Positions 47,255 through 58,095 of a stretch of DNA of 64,000 bases are shown piece after piece. A program made the translations under genes and the position numbers. Source of the DNA: Lasiosphaeria ovina. Its lineage: Eukaryota; Ascomycota; Sordariomycetes; Sordariales; Lasiosphaeriaceae. Positions within the stretch are counted from its first letter, which is position 1. Each line of letters starts with the position of its first letter. Location: the NCBI GenBank assembly GCA_033439765.1, contig JAULSN010000010.1:620001-684000 (forward strand), read 5' to 3'. The notes beneath the pieces are model-generated. The model searched no databases and was not told where the DNA came from. It saw only the letters and a program-made list of their open reading frames with translations.

Positions 47255-48602
47255 ATGGCATTTCTTTCTGCTGCGCTGGCGGCATTGGCTTTTGTGGCAA
47301 CCGTTGCATGGCTGAGATGGTCGGGCATTCGTCTCCCCTCATGGCTGGCTTTAGTTTTGCGCTCGAAGGAAACCAAGCCGCACATCGCAGGAAAGCATGT
47401 AGTTTCCGAAAAGAAGAGCAAGGACGCAAGCGCCGCCAGTCAGTCAGCCCCGAAAGACGCAATCGAGCCATTGGCAGACTTCGACTGGTCACAAACCGAG
47501 CCGCGGCGGTTCCGGCCGTTCAAGCCCGCATACAACATCACAATGGGTTTGCCGCGTCCGCCCCTCTCCGCGTAATTAGTTGTCACGCAGGCAGGCTGAG
47601 ATGTAGCCAGCACTCCAAAGCAGCACCCCGTCCGACCTCATCGTCATCGACCGCACGTACCTCGAGGGGATCACAGAGCGGCGCAGGATCATAGCCGAAA
47701 ACGCAGCGACCGTGCTGGGCGCCATTCCCCAAGGGCACGGCGCCGTCATGGAGACATACACCTACCTCCTCGGCGAGTACCTGCCAGCACGGTATCCCAC
47801 TATGTTTGAGCTCCGAACCGGCACCGACGGCAGCAGCACCACCGTTATCAACAAAGTCACGTCGGCCGAGTTTCCGCTCGCGCCGCCGCCCGACGACGCG
47901 CTGGCTGCGCTGCGGATCCTCGCCGAGACGGTCGAGGACGACATGTTCCTGCTCGTGCAGCAACCGGGCGGCACAGGCTCTGCGTCCGCGGGCGAGCACA
48001 TGGCCGTCGCGTTCGTGTGCTGCCATGCAGGGGGCTTCGACCCGGCCGAGAAGCTGGGCAAACTACTGGCCGCCGTGCACGCGCCGGTACCCGCGTACGG
48101 CAAGATCGGCCCCAGCATGGAGCGCTTCTTTGCGCGCGCCGAGGTCGGCAGGAGTGTCAAGCGCATCAATGTGCGTGTTGCCCCTATTCCTGTGCGGTAT
48201 CGCACAAAGACAACGTCAACATGCCGTGTAGCGCTAAATAAACAATTAATGTGCAATCAGTGGGCCATCCAGACGCACGCAAACATGTTCGCCCCGACAG
48301 GTAACCACGTGCACGCGGGCGACGCGGCCGCCGTGCGCGAGGACGAGGTTGGTGACACCGACATGGCCGCCGCGCGCCTGCGCGTCGAGCTGCAGACGCT
48401 CTCGCGCCTGCCGCGCACGCGCGCCCTGCTGTTCAGCTTCAAGACGTATCTGTACCCGCTGGCTGACGTCAAGGCCGAGGGCCTTGGACCGCAGCTGGCT
48501 GAGGCGGTCGACGGGCTCAGGAAGGGGAATGCGCCGGCCATGTGGGTGTATAAGGGCGGTGTCCGCTGGGGGAGGGCTGTTTGTGAGTATTTGAGGTCGT
48601 GA
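47255..48602 (+). CDS. haem-dependent oxidative N-demethylase-like protein (DUF3445)
   Basis: Exons 47255-47546, 47611-48170 and 48261-48602 give about 397 residues. A membrane anchor (MAFLSAALAALAFVATVAWL) starts the protein. The conserved region begins at FRPFKPAYNITM just before intron 1 and resumes with DLIVIDRTYLEGI. It continues through GAVMETYTYLLGEYLPARYP, RILAETVEDDMFLLVQ, VAFVCCHAGGFDPAEKLGK, MERFFARAEV, NWAIQTHANMFAP and FSFKTYLYPLADVK. These are the landmarks of the DUF3445/HDOD family, whose studied members carry haem and oxidatively demethylate small N-methyl compounds (family knowledge). Substrate and haem binding here are inferred. The intron 1 acceptor at 47610 is chosen by frame, and one or two residues there are uncertain. 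Confidence 0.85.
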
Positions 48603-49211
48603 TTTTGGTGGGTAGTGTGGGTAAGGATTACGATGGTGGCTCGTTGTGTAAGTTGGGTTTTGTCGTCGAGGGTTTAGTCCTGGGGTTCGTGCTTGTTGAT
48701 GGACTAGATGATTGCGGGTAAGTTGTGGAGGCTGAACCGCCGTAACAAGCGCGAGGGAAGATAATGGATAATCCCAGCGAAATACCCACTTGATCGGTTG
48801 CTCCCCCTTGCTGAAAGCAGCATTCTCGGAACGTGACGGTGCTTGCAGAAATGCACAAGGATGTCATCGCCAAGCATCGTCATCCCCTATCTCAGTAGCA
48901 TCTGCGAAATTCCTTTGTCCAACCAGGCACTATGCGACCAGAGATGCTACAAGGAAGTTCTAATGCGTCCTGTTTAATATACAGACGTAGCATTGGCGCG
49001 CTGATACCATGCGACGCGCACGCGGGCATCCGGCAAAAGTGCCCCGACGCAACGCCAACTTCAGCCGCCTAATTAGCTCAATATGTGCGTTGCGACATGG
49101 ACAGAGGTATGTTTCGTTATATAGACTCACGGTGAAAGACACCTTTGCAATGACAGCAGAGTGACGCCGGTGCACCAGCTCTGTCCCATCACCACGAGCC
49201 ACAAAACAGCC
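48603..49211. promoter_or_regulatory. spacer and promoter of the secreted-protein gene
   Basis: About 0.6 kb. A TATA-like TTATATAGA lies near 49115, about 95 bp upstream of ATG 49212. No gene was seen. Confidence 0.4.
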
Positions 49212-49881
49212 ATGAAGTCCCTCATCACCACCAGCCTCGCCCTCCTGCTCTTCCCACTGGCCAGCGCAGGCTACCCGCCGCCGCCAGGGCCGTGGACGCT
49301 GGGGGCGTGGCGGCCGCCTACCGTCGACTCGCCGCCCGTCTGGGGCGGGCGCGCGATCCAGGCCAACGGCGGGCGCTTCTGGATTGGCAAGCCGCCGTCG
49401 GCGTACTGCCCGCCCGACGTGGCAGGGCTCGACTGCACGGCGTATCCCGGCGCGTCGACGGTTTTTTCGGGGGGCAATGACACTGTGTTCTTGAATGTTG
49501 CGGTTCCTGGCGGGCAGCAGGGTGAGTTTTATTGTTGGCAGGGTGGGCTGTTGGATGTATGGCGGAAGAAGGGGGTAGTCATGCTGACCACCTGACGCAG
49601 TGTACATTGCGCCTGACGGCGCCATGGGATATACGCCGCCGCACTCGGCATTCAAGCCCGATGGGTCGGTCGTGTCGGGCTGGTGGCGTGAGATTAGCGT
49701 TGCAGGTGGCGCCCCGACGATCGTGGGAAATGGGCAGTCGTCGATGATGGCTTGCCCGGCGGCTGGCCAGGACGGTGTCTACCAGATCTTCTTTGGCGTG
49801 TCTGGGGCGCAGGTCACGTCCTGCGTGTCGTTTCAGATGCGCACGTATGCGGCGTCCGGTGTGGTCGCGTGGGAGTATTGA
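49212..49881 (+). CDS. small secreted protein, IgE-binding/cell-wall protein-like
   Basis: Exons 49212-49521 and 49601-49881 give about 196 residues. A signal peptide (MKSLITTSLALLLFPLASAG) is followed by a Pro-rich stretch. The family-like landmarks are RFWIGKPPSAYCPPD, TVFLNVAVPGGQQ, VYIAPDGAMGYTPPHSA and a final SCVSFQMRTY. These match a common ascomycete group of small secreted proteins often annotated as IgE-binding or cell wall proteins (from memory of that family). Four cysteines are visible in the mature protein. Function is unknown. The 79 bp intron has a gtgagt donor and ends at ctgacgcag. Confidence 0.78.
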
Positions 49882-50726
49882 AACGTCGACGTCATGTGGG
49901 AGGTGGTGTTAAAATGGCCCTAGTTTGTGGAAAACGAGGCAGTTCTGGTTAGTTCTACATACTTCAGTAAGCGCGTGTGAAGATATAATAGGGATTGAAA
50001 CTGTTGTTCCTGTCTGCAGGTAGTCCACCAAGGAGCATTGGAATCTTAGCTTCAATCCTAACCCGTGATAAACCTTCATCTCAACATTGCGTATATTGAT
50101 CTTCGTATATGCCGAGCACGTGCTTTTTGTGATGTTAAAAGGCTACTCATCTAGATAGCTTGGAATGGTAGTTACAACATCACAAAGGGCTTGAGTTTAC
50201 GAGAGACCTAACCTCATGATTAGAAGGCTTTTACCCTATTGAGTGGCATGTAGCTTAGGTTTATCTCGCGAATGTATCAGACTTAAAGACGTACCAGGTT
50301 TCGAAATGGGTGTTGTGGTTTTGAAAAGAGCTGTTTGACACATTCTTAGCTTGTGATCAATTACACCCGTGAACAGCTTTCAACGGTCGACCCATGGCCT
50401 TACAGTGAAACAGCTGATGTGGCGGTACCAACACGACTCCCCTCCCTCGTCGGTGGAGGTTATAAATATATCTGGCAAGGTCCTGGGTGTGCTTCTTCTG
50501 CCAGGCCAGTCGCCAAGTTCGACCACATCCTCCAACGATCCATTGACGGCTGCTTACGACATTTCCCAGACAAGCAATAACCACGCAAGCAACCACGAGG
50601 CGATTGCTGTCAAATACAAGCTTCGTTTTCCGACCCTCGGGAGGATTCCCGTCCCGCTGTCGAAAGTAAGTCTTGCTAGCCTCCCGCCTACGCCATGGCC
50701 AGGTGGACTGATATATTATCTCAAAG
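49882..50726. other. intergenic region
   Basis: About 0.85 kb, AT-rich until 50330, with no coding-like frame. It includes the upstream region of the broken family member B. Confidence 0.4.
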
Positions 50727-51365
50727 ATGCCCAAGACACAGGCGGCCTCATCTGGTGTCCTGGATGCAGCCAAATCCGTTGTCGGGTCAGAAATCTAGAA
50801 TATAGTCGACTTCAGCTACAAAGGCGTATACGGGAAATTCGAGGACACAGTTCTCAATGACTACGTTAAGAATGTACTCGACATCAAACACAACTTCTCT
50901 CACGCACAGGTCCAGTCGGCTCTTGGTTCACACTTTTTAGTAAAGGACCATTTCGGCAGGATTTTGAACAAGGTGCTCGAGATTTTGGCCGAACTGGGTG
51001 CCAACGGCGGCTACGCGGAGTTCAAAAAGACCATTAAAAAGGATATTAAGGAGTGCGAGAACGAGGCCAAGAAGGAAAAAGGTGACCCAGAACGAAAGCA
51101 GAACCTTTTAAAAATTGCTAAGGAAGCAAAAGAGGGGCTGGATTTCGTTAAGAGTTTCCTGGATAGTAAACTAAAGGAGGATTACGAAAAGTTACCTATC
51201 GGGTCAATCTTCAAAGAGGCCGGAAAGCAGGCCAAACTCGACGAGGATCTCGCAAACTACAACTACTTGAAGGACAAAGTCGAGAGGATCTTCAATTCTC
51301 CGACCGAATCCATTGCCAGCCCCTCGGACCAATCAGGGAGAGGCGGCAATACGCCACAGTACTGA
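50727..51365 (+). pseudogene. unnamed paralogous family protein, member B, with an internal stop
   Basis: From ATG 50727 the frame reads MPKTQAASSGVLDAAKSVVG, then SEI, then TAG at 50796-50798. It continues in the same frame to 51365 as NIVDFSYKGVYGKFEDTVLN and DYVKNVLDIKH (Tyr 46, counting the stop as codon 24). FGRILNKVLEILAELGANGG and AKEAKEGLDFVKSFLDSKLK follow, and the protein ends RGGNTPQY. The segments before and after the TAG both align with the other family members, so the stop interrupts a once continuous gene. A CAG-to-TAG change would explain it. Phe-Cys of the second block is Phe-Gly here (Phe 76). The middle part is Lys/Glu-rich and helical. No good splice sites surround the stop. 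If translated downstream of the stop, a shorter protein from a later start (ATG is absent nearby) seems unlikely. Confidence 0.65.
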
Positions 51366-52021
51366 GGATCCCTCCCAGTCAAAGATCAGAACCTAGCGGG
51401 CGACTACGAAGCTGAAAACAGGGCTGTTATGAGGAAGACAGCGGGCCGAGTTACTCTTATGGATTGGGTTTGCGGTGTTTTGGACTTTCCTTTTCTTTTC
51501 TCCATTTAGGAATGGGCCATAACGAAGTTCTAGACTACCTGGGCACCTAGTAATAAACTAGCCCAGGCATGTATCATTGCCGTAGTTATCTATCTTTCTT
51601 CTAGAAACCTGCTTCTCTTAAGCTCTAAGAAAACTAACGGCTAACTCTTACCTATACACATGATGATTATTGTCTGGAACACTGAAATATACTACTGCTC
51701 TTCGCATGGAAAACGAGAGTGATATATTGTTGTCGCTGAAGTGATTCGGCACCAAAAAGCACCACGTGCATGCTGCGGTAGTTCTCATCAACCGTCGAAT
51801 CGGTGGATTCAAGCCCGCCGCTCTACGCGGCTCCGTGCCAACAGATATTGATCGAACCAACAGTCAACTAAATCTGACGGTTCAGCATGGGCTGACGAGA
51901 GTAGGGAGCTGCGCCTTCGCCCAACTCTTATATGAATTGTATATAAACACATCGTTCTCTCAAACCACACCACATTCACCAACCATCACACAAGATATTT
52001 GACATCCATCCACCATCAGCC
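51366..52021. promoter_or_regulatory. spacer with a TATA-like element before 52022
   Basis: About 650 bp without a gene. TATATAAA at about 51940-51947 lies roughly 75 bp upstream of ATG 52022, a plausible TATA box. The leader between them is CA-rich and lacks ATG, which supports the chosen start. Confidence 0.5.
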
Positions 52022-52972
52022 ATGTCCACAGCAGCACCTCAGCGGCGCGGCGCCGGCGGATTGAGTTCCATGATGGAGAAGCTGCCCCCCCGCGTCTACC
52101 TGTTGCGCCCGCCGCCAAACAAGACAATACGCGGACCTGGGGCCGACGCCGACGCTCCCGGGCTGATCATCATCTTTGGCTGGATGAACGCCGGCGATGG
52201 CCCGCTCGCCAAGTACGTCAGCCAGTACCAGGCCCTCTTCCCGGCGTCGGCCATCCTCCTCGCCACCTGCACCTTCGCCGGCATGACCTTCCCGTGGTTA
52301 GGCTTGCGAGAGGCTCGCGTCGCCGCCACGGCCACCCGCGCCATCCTCGAGCCGGACGACAACGAGACCCAAAAATCATCACCTCACAGCGCCGCTGCGG
52401 CTGGTCCGCCTCCACACCCGCGCCTGCTGGTCCACGTCTTCTCCAACGCGGGCTCGACCATGCTGTACCACCTGTACACGGCGTACGCGGCGACAGGGTC
52501 CTCCTACAACGGCAAGACGGCCGCGCTCCCCCTGCACGCCACCATCTTCGACTCGACGCCCGCGCCGTTCACCCCCCAGACGCTGCTGCAGGGGATCCTG
52601 TCCGGGGCGCCGTCGGCGGTGGCGCGGCTCGCCATCACGCCCGCCGCCTACATCTACGTCGCGCTCGTGTGGGTCGTGGTCGCGGTGCTGCGGCTGCCGG
52701 ACCACATCGGCGACCTAGGCCCGCGCGCGCACAACGACGCGGCCCGCGTGCGTGAGGCAAACCGCGTGTACTGTTACGGCCCCGCCGACCGCATCACGCC
52801 GGCCGCAGCCGTCGAGCGCCACGCTGCCGACGCTGAAGCAGCCGGCTTCCGCGTCCGCCGCGAGGTTTTTGACGGCTCTGGCCATGTTGCGCATGCCAGG
52901 AAGCATGCTGATCGCTACTGGAGTGTTGTGCGGCGGACTTGGGACGAGGCGAGGTTCGAGGCGCGGCCATGA
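52022..52972 (+). CDS. PaxU/TMEM53-like protein (DUF829 alpha/beta hydrolase fold)
   Basis: A single exon of 316 residues. PGLIIIFGWMNAGDGPLAKY opens the domain, as in the DUF829 family, which includes TMEM53 and PaxU of indole-diterpene clusters. YVSQYQALFPASAILLATCT follows. The Ser-containing elbow reads LLVHVFSNAGSTMLYHLY, and ATIFDSTPAPFT and a hydrophobic helix (YIYVALVWVVVAVLRL) come next. The final part has YCYGPADRI (possible acid) and SGHVAHARKHADRYWSVV (possible catalytic His). Family members are often nuclear-envelope or membrane associated and their chemistry is poorly known. No diterpene or prenyltransferase genes lie nearby, so a secondary-metabolite role is not supported. The triad is inferred from position only. 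Confidence 0.85.
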   Translation: MSTAAPQRRGAGGLSSMMEKLPPRVYLLRPPPNKTIRGPGADADAPGLIIIFGWMNAGDGPLAKYVSQYQALFPASAILLATCTFAGMTFPWLGLREARVAATATRAILEPDDNETQKSSPHSAAAAGPPPHPRLLVHVFSNAGSTMLYHLYTAYAATGSSYNGKTAALPLHATIFDSTPAPFTPQTLLQGILSGAPSAVARLAITPAAYIYVALVWVVVAVLRLPDHIGDLGPRAHNDAARVREANRVYCYGPADRITPAAAVERHAADAEAAGFRVRREVFDGSGHVAHARKHADRYWSVVRRTWDEARFEARP

Positions 52973-55444
52973 TGCGTGGTTAGGGCGAATCGGGAGCCTG
53001 GTTATTACCGACTGGGTCTAACTATTAAAGCCGGCACGTAATTAGAATGGCTAGAATACTTTGAGTATAGTAGAAGGCATGGCATGTTTCTGGAGGCTGT
53101 TAGCAGCCAATTGACTAAATATGAATATACTTGGGTTTTAAAGGTTCAATTGAGTGTCGTTGATGATGTTCACGTTTGAGGCTGAGTTATCTTTACCCCC
53201 TCAACGTAAGGTTTGAGAGGCAGGCGCTTGCTGAGGCAAAATAAACAAGGTATCGTGGATGCTGCATACCTACTCTTCCAAGGTTTCGTGTGATTCTCCT
53301 CTTTTATTTTGGGTGGAGAAGCAAGTCTATTCCGTTACATTAATTACTATGTCACGTCCACAACTCATGTATGAGAAGTCGAGGTTAAGAAGAAACCATT
53401 TGAAAACGACAACCCCAACCGGAGCACATGGTTTCCAGTTCCTGGTAGAATTCGCATAATCTTCTTTTAGCCTTATGGAAAGACCTTGGCTAGTTGAGCT
53501 TTAGGTTACGGCTTCTTTTCTCTCTCACAAGCAACACAATGACATCAAGACATGATGAGAGCGTGCAAGTTCCTTATACTCCAGATATTCTCCATGTTGG
53601 TCATGAGCTGCGGCTTAAACACAGACTTCACAATGCCGCAAGCTTCAGAGCCTGCACATGGAACTCTTTACATTCCGCACCCTTGTGTTTCTCAGTCGCC
53701 CTTGTAACGGTGTGACGATGACCTGTTCTCAACCTCAATCTTGCCCCCTAACATCATGTGTTGTCGAGATTGCAGAGCGGCAACATGTCCCCGTTTGACA
53801 TTGGCAATTACAGAATTTCAAGCGCGTCCAAGATCACTCTTCCAGGCAGGCACTGAGGCTTACCAGTATCTAGGTCTAGTCGGCAAGTGCCCGCTAATTG
53901 GTGCGTAACCTCGGCCAAGCCTTATCCAAGGTGGACGAGACGAGATGCAAACACGGTCAAGAAGCCGGGGGGGATCTTTGCGAAGCTAAAGACTAGACGA
54001 TGGCCCGTGTCGTGTGCCGCCGCTGCGGCCAAAATTCTTTGGGTTGCCAGGCAGGCACACAGATAAACCAATAGACCTGACCCAATTGGGACAACAAGTC
54101 CAAGACCCCCACCACAGCCTAACCCTAGAGGAAAATCAATAAAGCTGGAGGCGGGGTCGACAGACCCCGGTCCGGGCAGGAAGCTCGGATCCAGTGCGTA
54201 CTGTACTGGATTCTCCACGCAGCCCTCTGGATTCTCCCTCATTCCCTAGCAAAACATGTGATGATAAGGCGTCACGATAACTAGAGCATGCAATCCCAAT
54301 CCCAATCCATGGCAAGCAAACAGACCGGCCTGGAAAAAGAAGCAGGTGTGCGATCCCGGCTGAGATTGGGCAAGGATGCTGAAAAGGCGGGGGCTGAGGT
54401 GGGGTCAGACGGTGTGGATTGTGGATGCTGCGGGGCCCGAGCCGATAAGCAGCCCAGGGCACCCGCGGAAGGCGCTCGGGCAGGCCGGAGTTTGTAGACA
54501 AATGCAGAAAGCTAATCCAAAGACACCGTTGAGAACCTCAAATATCTTGTTGGGTCTTCTGGAATCTACCGTACCTTACCAAGGTTGGCGCGCAATCCCC
54601 GCGACATAATATCGCGCGATAGCTGATGGACCTCGGGATCCCAGTTGGGGCAGATGCGGTGGTTAGTCAGGCAGGCCCTTGAGCAGCCCTGCAAACCCAG
54701 CGACGAGCTTGCATCCCCACTCCGCCCACCACATCCCGTCCCATGCACGCGGCCGAGCTGCAGCTCGCATTCCCACCGCTCCCCTCGTCAAGTCCAGTCC
54801 AGATGAAAAGTCTCGACAGAGGCGGGCCGAAAGGTGCTCGTATCGCAGCCATGGCAGTTCCCAGCATTTATTTTCCGAATAATTAATTTGCGCGGGTATT
54901 TCGGAGATTTACGGATTATCTAGGCCTTCGGGACCGTCGCTTTGAGTGCTTGTTTCGGACATCGGACCCAAATGGCACCTGCAAGACATGCTGTGCCGCG
55001 TCCGGCAGCGGGGCTCCGGCGAGCGGGGACGGGACTCGGGGACAACTGTACCTGACCTGACCTGCCTGACGACGTCGGCGAGCTACCCAAGGTGCCCACC
55101 TGGCCACCTACATTCGCTTCCTGCAGGGCCACCACCACGGCCACCCACCAACATCCCAAGACCGGCCGAGGCTGCCCTACTAGCGCTGCGATAAGAGATC
55201 CTGCAGACCTGGCTGGTTGGGGTCTGCGTGCTACGCTGCAGCTCTGCTCTGCTCTGCTGAGCTTACGGATAGCATCGAGCTGCAAACGCCATGACGTACA
55301 GGAATCACTCGGATTGGCCCTGGACCTTCATTCGTTGGGGGTTCGAGAAGGAATAAAAGAAGAAGCCGCCCAGTTCCCAGCTTGAACACCACTCTCTCCA
55401 TCCCCCTGTCCCCAACACTGCACACATCCCGCAGTCCAGTGACA
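52973..55444. other. intergenic region
   Basis: About 2.5 kb between two plus-strand genes. One 106-codon minus-strand frame (54242-53922) contains a hydrophobic stretch (GGGLGLVVPIGSGLLVYLCA) that could be a membrane span, but its flanks do not look coding. The last part should hold the amine-oxidase promoter, including aggaataaaag near 55350. Confidence 0.4.
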
Positions 55445-58095
55445 ATGGGTCTCCTCGACCGCATCAGCCCCAGGGCTATTGTAACCTCGGTCCTGCTGCT
55501 TAGCACCGTCGCACACGATGTCCTCGCCCGGCCGAGCCCTAAAGTCCCTTGGGTGCGCAATAAGGGGTCTACACAGAAGAAGATCTCGGATGCCGTCAAG
55601 CGCGCCATCAACGGCCAGCAGCGCCGTAATAACAGCGAGCCCGAGCCCGAGTGCGCTTTAGTCTTGACTACCACCACCATTGCTCCTAAGACGAACATCT
55701 GGGCGCCCCTGAGTGACGTCGAGACGGCTGGCGTCGTCGAATGGCTCTTTGCTCAGGCCGACCTCAATCTGACCGTGAGCGAGAATGCCACGGCCTGGGA
55801 CAATAGCATGTGAGTACAGCTTGACAAATGGACCAGGCCGCGGGCCCGGCATTCGTGCACCCGCTAACCGTTCGCAGCATCCTCGTCGAAGCCCTGTGGC
55901 CCAACAAAACGGATGCCATCGCCTACATTGATGCCAATGCCACGGCGCCGACCAAGTACGCCCATGTTGTGCTGAACAACCGTGCAACCGAAACCCCCCA
56001 CTATGCCGATATCGTGGTTGGGCCTCTCCCTGTCGACAACACGACGGCGACATGGGAGCCCCTCACATACCCTTACAACAAGCAGAGCGGTGGCGGTACG
56101 GTGCGCAACCTCGACGCCGATTCGGACGCCCTGTACAGCGAATGGATATACGTCATCGGAGCATCCGTTGCCGACATCACGCTAGACCTGTGGAACGGCA
56201 CGGCCGCAGGTCTTGACAACGATACCCTCGACATTTGGGGCATCGACCCCTTGTGGCAAGACGACGGACGTATAATCCGTTGGGATGCCTTCTGGAGCCT
56301 TCCGACCGGTGATTTCGATTCGGAAACGCTGCTACCGCTCGGTCTTTACTTCAAGTCGGACGTCACGGGCCGCGACCCAAGCCAGTGGGCGTTCGAGGGT
56401 TGGCTATACAACAACACCTTCTATGCCACCACCGATGACTTCCGGGCTGCGTGGTCGTCTGATTCTTTCAAGAAGAACGGCCCCAACGTCGACGGTGAGT
56501 GGGCGCACACCGATCAGCAGGGAACCGTATTGCCCCTGGACGCAGCACCACCACCGGTCACCGTTACCCCGGCCGGTTCCAGATTCGCTGTCGACAGGGA
56601 GCAGAAGTATGTCGAGTGGATGGACTTCAGCTTCTACATTGGCTTCACTCGGGACACTGGCATGGCCTTCTACGACATTCGGTACAAGGGCGAGCGAATT
56701 CTGTACGAGCTTGGGCTTCAGGAGGCGTTGGCGCACTATGCGGGTAAGAACGGATCTTTTTACTTTTTTTTTTTTTTTTTTTTGATTTTTGATTATCATC
56801 TAACGCAGCAACTAGGCAACGATCCGATGCAGTCAGGGACGGCATATCTCGATACTTTCTACGGATTTGGCCCCTATGCGTTTGAGTTGGTCCCCGGCTA
56901 TGACTGCCCCACGTATGCCGAGTACCTCAACACGTCCTTCTACGTCGAGGAGACGACGCACACACACGTCAACAGCATCTGCTTGTTCGAGTACGTGGCC
57001 GACTACCCGATTCAGAGGCACACGACGAACCATTACACTAGCGTCACCAAGAACACGTATTTCACCGTGAGATCCGTGTCGACCGTCGGTAACTACGACT
57101 ACACGTTCAGCTACTCTTTTTTTCTTGACGGGTCCATCGCCGTCGAAGTCCGCGCTTCAGGATACATCCAGTCGGCATACTATGCAGGCAACGAGGACTA
57201 TGGATTCCATATCCACGATTTCCTCTCGGGCAGCATGCACGACCACGTTCTCAACTTCAAGGCCGACTTTGACATTCTTGGCACAAACAACTCTGTCCAG
57301 CTTCTGTCGCTGGTTCCCGTGGAAAAGAGCTACCCTTGGTCGGGCGGCAAGAAGCGCAGTACCATGACGCTGGAGCGATCGTATATCGAGAGCGAGGACG
57401 ACGGCCGCTTCAACTGGGCCCCCAATAGCGCCACGCAAGTGATTGTGGTCAACGAGGCTGAGCAAAACGCCTTTGGCGAGAACCGCGGCTACCGCGTGCT
57501 GCCCTACACGGGCACGTCGCACCTGACGGTCGAGAACAGCAGCAACCTGAACAACGCGGGCCGCTTTGCCGAGTTCGACGTGCAGATCACGAAGCAAAAA
57601 GACACGGAGCCCCGCTCCGCCCACGCCTTCAACAGCCAGGACACGTTTGACCCGCCAGTTGACTTTACCAAGTTCTTTGACGGCGAAAGTCTCCGCAACG
57701 AGGACGTCGTGCTGTGGCTGAACCTGGGCATGCACCACGTGCCCCACTCGGGCGATCTGCCAAACACGGTCATGACGACGGCGCACTCTGGGATCCGTAT
57801 GTTTTTCTCTGTTATATGTGAGAGTGCAAGCTGACAGATCCTTTATACAGAATTCATGCCCAGCAACTACTTCTCCATCGACGAGAGCCGCAAGACGGTC
57901 AACCAGGTGCGCATCACTTACGACGAGGGCAAGACCTCCGACGTCGCCACGTTTGGCCAGGGCATCGCCACGCCGTGCGCCCTCAACTTCACGCCCGCCG
58001 AGCCCGATCTGTGGGGCTACACGGGTGACATTGTCGTGCGCAAGTTCCCCTTTGACCCCAACAATCCGTTCTACCAAACGGACTCGATCGTCTGA
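55445..58095 (+). CDS. secreted copper amine oxidase
   Basis: Oxidises primary amines to aldehydes with release of ammonia and hydrogen peroxide, using copper and a topaquinone made from a Tyr. Exons 55445-55809, 55878-56743, 56816-57796 and 57851-58095 give about 818 residues. A signal peptide (RAIVTSVLLLSTVAHDVLA) follows a short basic start. The cofactor site VGNYDYTF places the precursor Tyr near 504. The catalytic base is the Asp of AYLDTFYGFG (near 423). The copper ligands His-x-His are in SMHDHVLNF (near 552 and 554), and the third His lies in LGMHHVPHSGDLP (near 717). The spacing matches the family. Many N-glycosylation sites (for example NNTF, NTSF, NGTA) fit secretion. Intron 2 contains an uninterrupted T run of about 20. 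No neighbouring amine-use genes are visible. Confidence 0.93.
56764..56783. repeat. poly-T tract inside an intron
   Basis: About 20 consecutive T within intron 2 of the copper amine oxidase gene, between the donor and the ctaac branch site. Length is likely to vary between strains or reads. Confidence 0.85.

Noticed and set aside
53922..54242. 106-codon minus-strand frame with a possible membrane span
   Set aside because: Only the central part is hydrophobic, the rest does not look coding, and there is no promoter or splice support. It is mentioned in the spacer entry only.
57157..58077. 306-codon minus-strand frame
   Set aside because: It is a shadow of the copper amine oxidase exons 3 and 4, and it crosses their intron without splice logic.
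52022..58095. Secondary-metabolite cluster around the PaxU-like gene
   Set aside because: No prenyltransferase, terpene cyclase, P450, PKS or NRPS is present nearby, and PaxU-like proteins are common outside clusters.
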